DNA of 21,375 nt. Origin: a virus. The notes under the pieces were generated by a model. The model did no database searches. It worked only from the letters and a program-made list of their open reading frames with translations, and was not told the DNA's origin. Of this stretch, positions 20,393-21,375 are shown one piece after another. The DNA is taken from the IMG/VR virus record IMGVR_UViG_3300034106_004560, positions 1-21,375 of that record. The stretch is one strand, 5' to 3'. A program made the position numbers and the translations under genes. How positions within the stretch are numbered: the stretch's first letter is position 1; every line of letters starts with the position of its first letter.

Positions 20393-20929
20393 ATGGAAAT
20401 TGAATTATCTGATCATTTTGATCGAATGAATAAAGTAGTTGAAGAACTTTTAAAAGGAAGTAATCCTGCTCAAATATCTTCATTGACTGGCTTTAAAAGA
20501 GCTGAGGTCGTTGAGTATATAGATGAGTGGAAGTCTATTGTTAAAAATGACTCTACTTCTAGAGATAGAGCAAAAGAAGCTGTCTCTGGCGCAGACCAAC
20601 ATTATGCAATGCTTATTAAAGAAGCTTGGAAAACTGTAGATGATGCAGACCAGCAAGGTCAATTAAACGTAAAGGCTACTGCGTTAAAATTAATTGCTGA
20701 CATAGAGACAAAAAGAATTGCAATGTTGCAACAAATTGGATTACTAGATAATCAAGAAATTGCAGATCAAATTGCAGAAACAGAAAGAAAGCAAGATGTT
20801 TTAGTTTCAATATTAAGGGATGTTGCGAAGGACTACCCAGATATAAGAAGAGAAATTATGAAAAGACTTTCGCAAATAACTGGAGTGGTTGAACCTATAG
20901 AGATAATAGAGTCCAAAAATGTCATTTGA
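20393..20929 (+). CDS. terS: Probable terminase small subunit
   Basis: A 178-residue protein directly before the large terminase gene. Residues about 15-50 (VVEELLKGSNPAQISSLTGF, then KRAEVVEYIDEWK) form an HTH suited to recognising packaging DNA. Long helices follow (ATALKLIADIETKRIAMLQQ...), fitting the oligomerisation core of TerS. The C-terminus overlaps the large subunit by 11 bases. Assignment rests on plan and neighbour rather than a diagnostic motif, as TerS families diverge strongly. Confidence 0.7.
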   Translation: MEIELSDHFDRMNKVVEELLKGSNPAQISSLTGFKRAEVVEYIDEWKSIVKNDSTSRDRAKEAVSGADQHYAMLIKEAWKTVDDADQQGQLNVKATALKLIADIETKRIAMLQQIGLLDNQEIADQIAETERKQDVLVSILRDVAKDYPDIRREIMKRLSQITGVVEPIEIIESKNVI

Positions 20930-21375
20930 TTTTTCTGATATCATTGACATGCTTGATGGCGAAGAGTTTGACGAAAAGCCAGTATCGCTAAGAGATTTTG
21001 TAACTGATGAAAAATATCTAGGTCTACCAGAACTTTCAGAATATCAATACACATTAATTGAAAAAAGCTCACAGGTGTATAAAGAGTCTACTTTAATAAA
21101 ACTTTTTGGAGAAGAAGAAGGACATAGAATGTTTAAGCAAACTGCCAACGAGGTAGTTGCTCAGCTAGGAAAAGGATCTGGAAAAGACTACTGCTCAACA
21201 ATTGCAGTTTCGTATATTGTATATCTATTGCTTTGCTTAAAAGACCCCGCGTCTTATTACGGAAAACCTCCTGGCGATTCAATAGACATTATCAATATTG
21301 CCATTAACGCCCAGCAAGCAAGCAACGTATTCTTTAAAGGGTTTAGAACTAGAATTGACAAGTCCCCATGGTTTG
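20919..21375 (+). CDS. terL: Terminase large subunit, 3' end missing
   Basis: 152 codons are present before the window ends. An acidic N-terminus (residues 1-30) leads to ELSEYQYTLIEKSSQVYKES and NEVVAQLGKGSGKDYCSTIA, where LGKGSGKD (83-90) is the Walker A loop of the packaging ATPase in a form known from actinophage terminases. IDIINIAINAQQASNVFFKG follows, as in TerL proteins. Walker B and the nuclease domain lie outside the window. The protein drives DNA into proheads with the preceding small subunit. The start at 20919 has only a weak ribosome site and is probably translated by coupling. Confidence 0.85.
   Translation, partial: MSFDFSDIIDMLDGEEFDEKPVSLRDFVTDEKYLGLPELSEYQYTLIEKSSQVYKESTLIKLFGEEEGHRMFKQTANEVVAQLGKGSGKDYCSTIAVSYIVYLLLCLKDPASYYGKPPGDSIDIINIAINAQQASNVFFKGFRTRIDKSPWF

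Overview
The window looks like part of the genome of an AT-rich, lytic-style tailed phage (Caudoviricetes). All genes lie on the + strand and are packed tightly, with many ATGA/TAATG stop-start overlaps. A partial virion fibre-like gene opens the window, a complete phage replication and recombination set fills the middle, and a small and large terminase pair closes it. The host is probably an actinobacterium. The reasons are the C-family (DnaE) polymerase with an intact PHP domain, the MerR-like and Cas4-like genes resembling actinophage genes, a B12-associated extracellular domain typical of Actinobacteria, and promoters placed so close to ATG that the mRNAs should be leaderless. The low GC would suit an aquatic, streamlined actinobacterium such as Nanopelagicales. 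That host assignment is inference.

Layout. 2-4033: virion accessory/adhesion module, with a large repeat-rich fibre-like protein (5' end outside the window), small zinc and coiled-coil proteins, a YLI-GKKR-type repeat protein and a beta-sandwich fibre protein. 4037-4103: a strong promoter directly followed by an intrinsic terminator. 4120-9356: metallophosphatase, small zinc proteins, an HTH protein, DnaB-type helicase, CHC2/TOPRIM primase and an SSB-like protein, closed by a terminator at 9367-9400. 9415-14133: a leaderless zinc mini-protein, replicative DNA polymerase III alpha and RecA. 14120-15978: a 2-oxoglutarate/Fe(II) oxygenase, a PD-(D/E)XK Holliday-resolvase-like nuclease and small unknowns. 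15975-17244: a compact group that looks like a vitamin B12 acquisition/activation cassette. It has a membrane-anchored DUF4430/transcobalamin-C-like protein, a tiny membrane protein, an ATP:cob(I)alamin adenosyltransferase and a second tiny membrane protein. 17244-18863: Cas4/RecB-like Fe-S exonuclease, zinc-ribbon protein and RuvC-like resolvase. 18860-19893: an APS-kinase-like/nucleotidyltransferase fusion next to a DUF2061 membrane protein. 19890 to the end: a 48-aa HTH protein, an Nmad1/DUF1599-like protein, and the terminase genes under their own leaderless promoter.

How it works together. Helicase, primase, SSB-like protein and DnaE can form a largely phage-encoded replisome. RecA, the Cas4-like nuclease and two resolvase candidates can process and join replication intermediates before packaging by the terminase. 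The metabolic genes (B12 cassette, APS-kinase/nucleotidyltransferase fusion, 2OG oxygenase) sit between replication and packaging genes and are the most unusual content. No tRNA, CRISPR array, integrase or transposase was seen. There is no gene-free stretch longer than about 90 bases.
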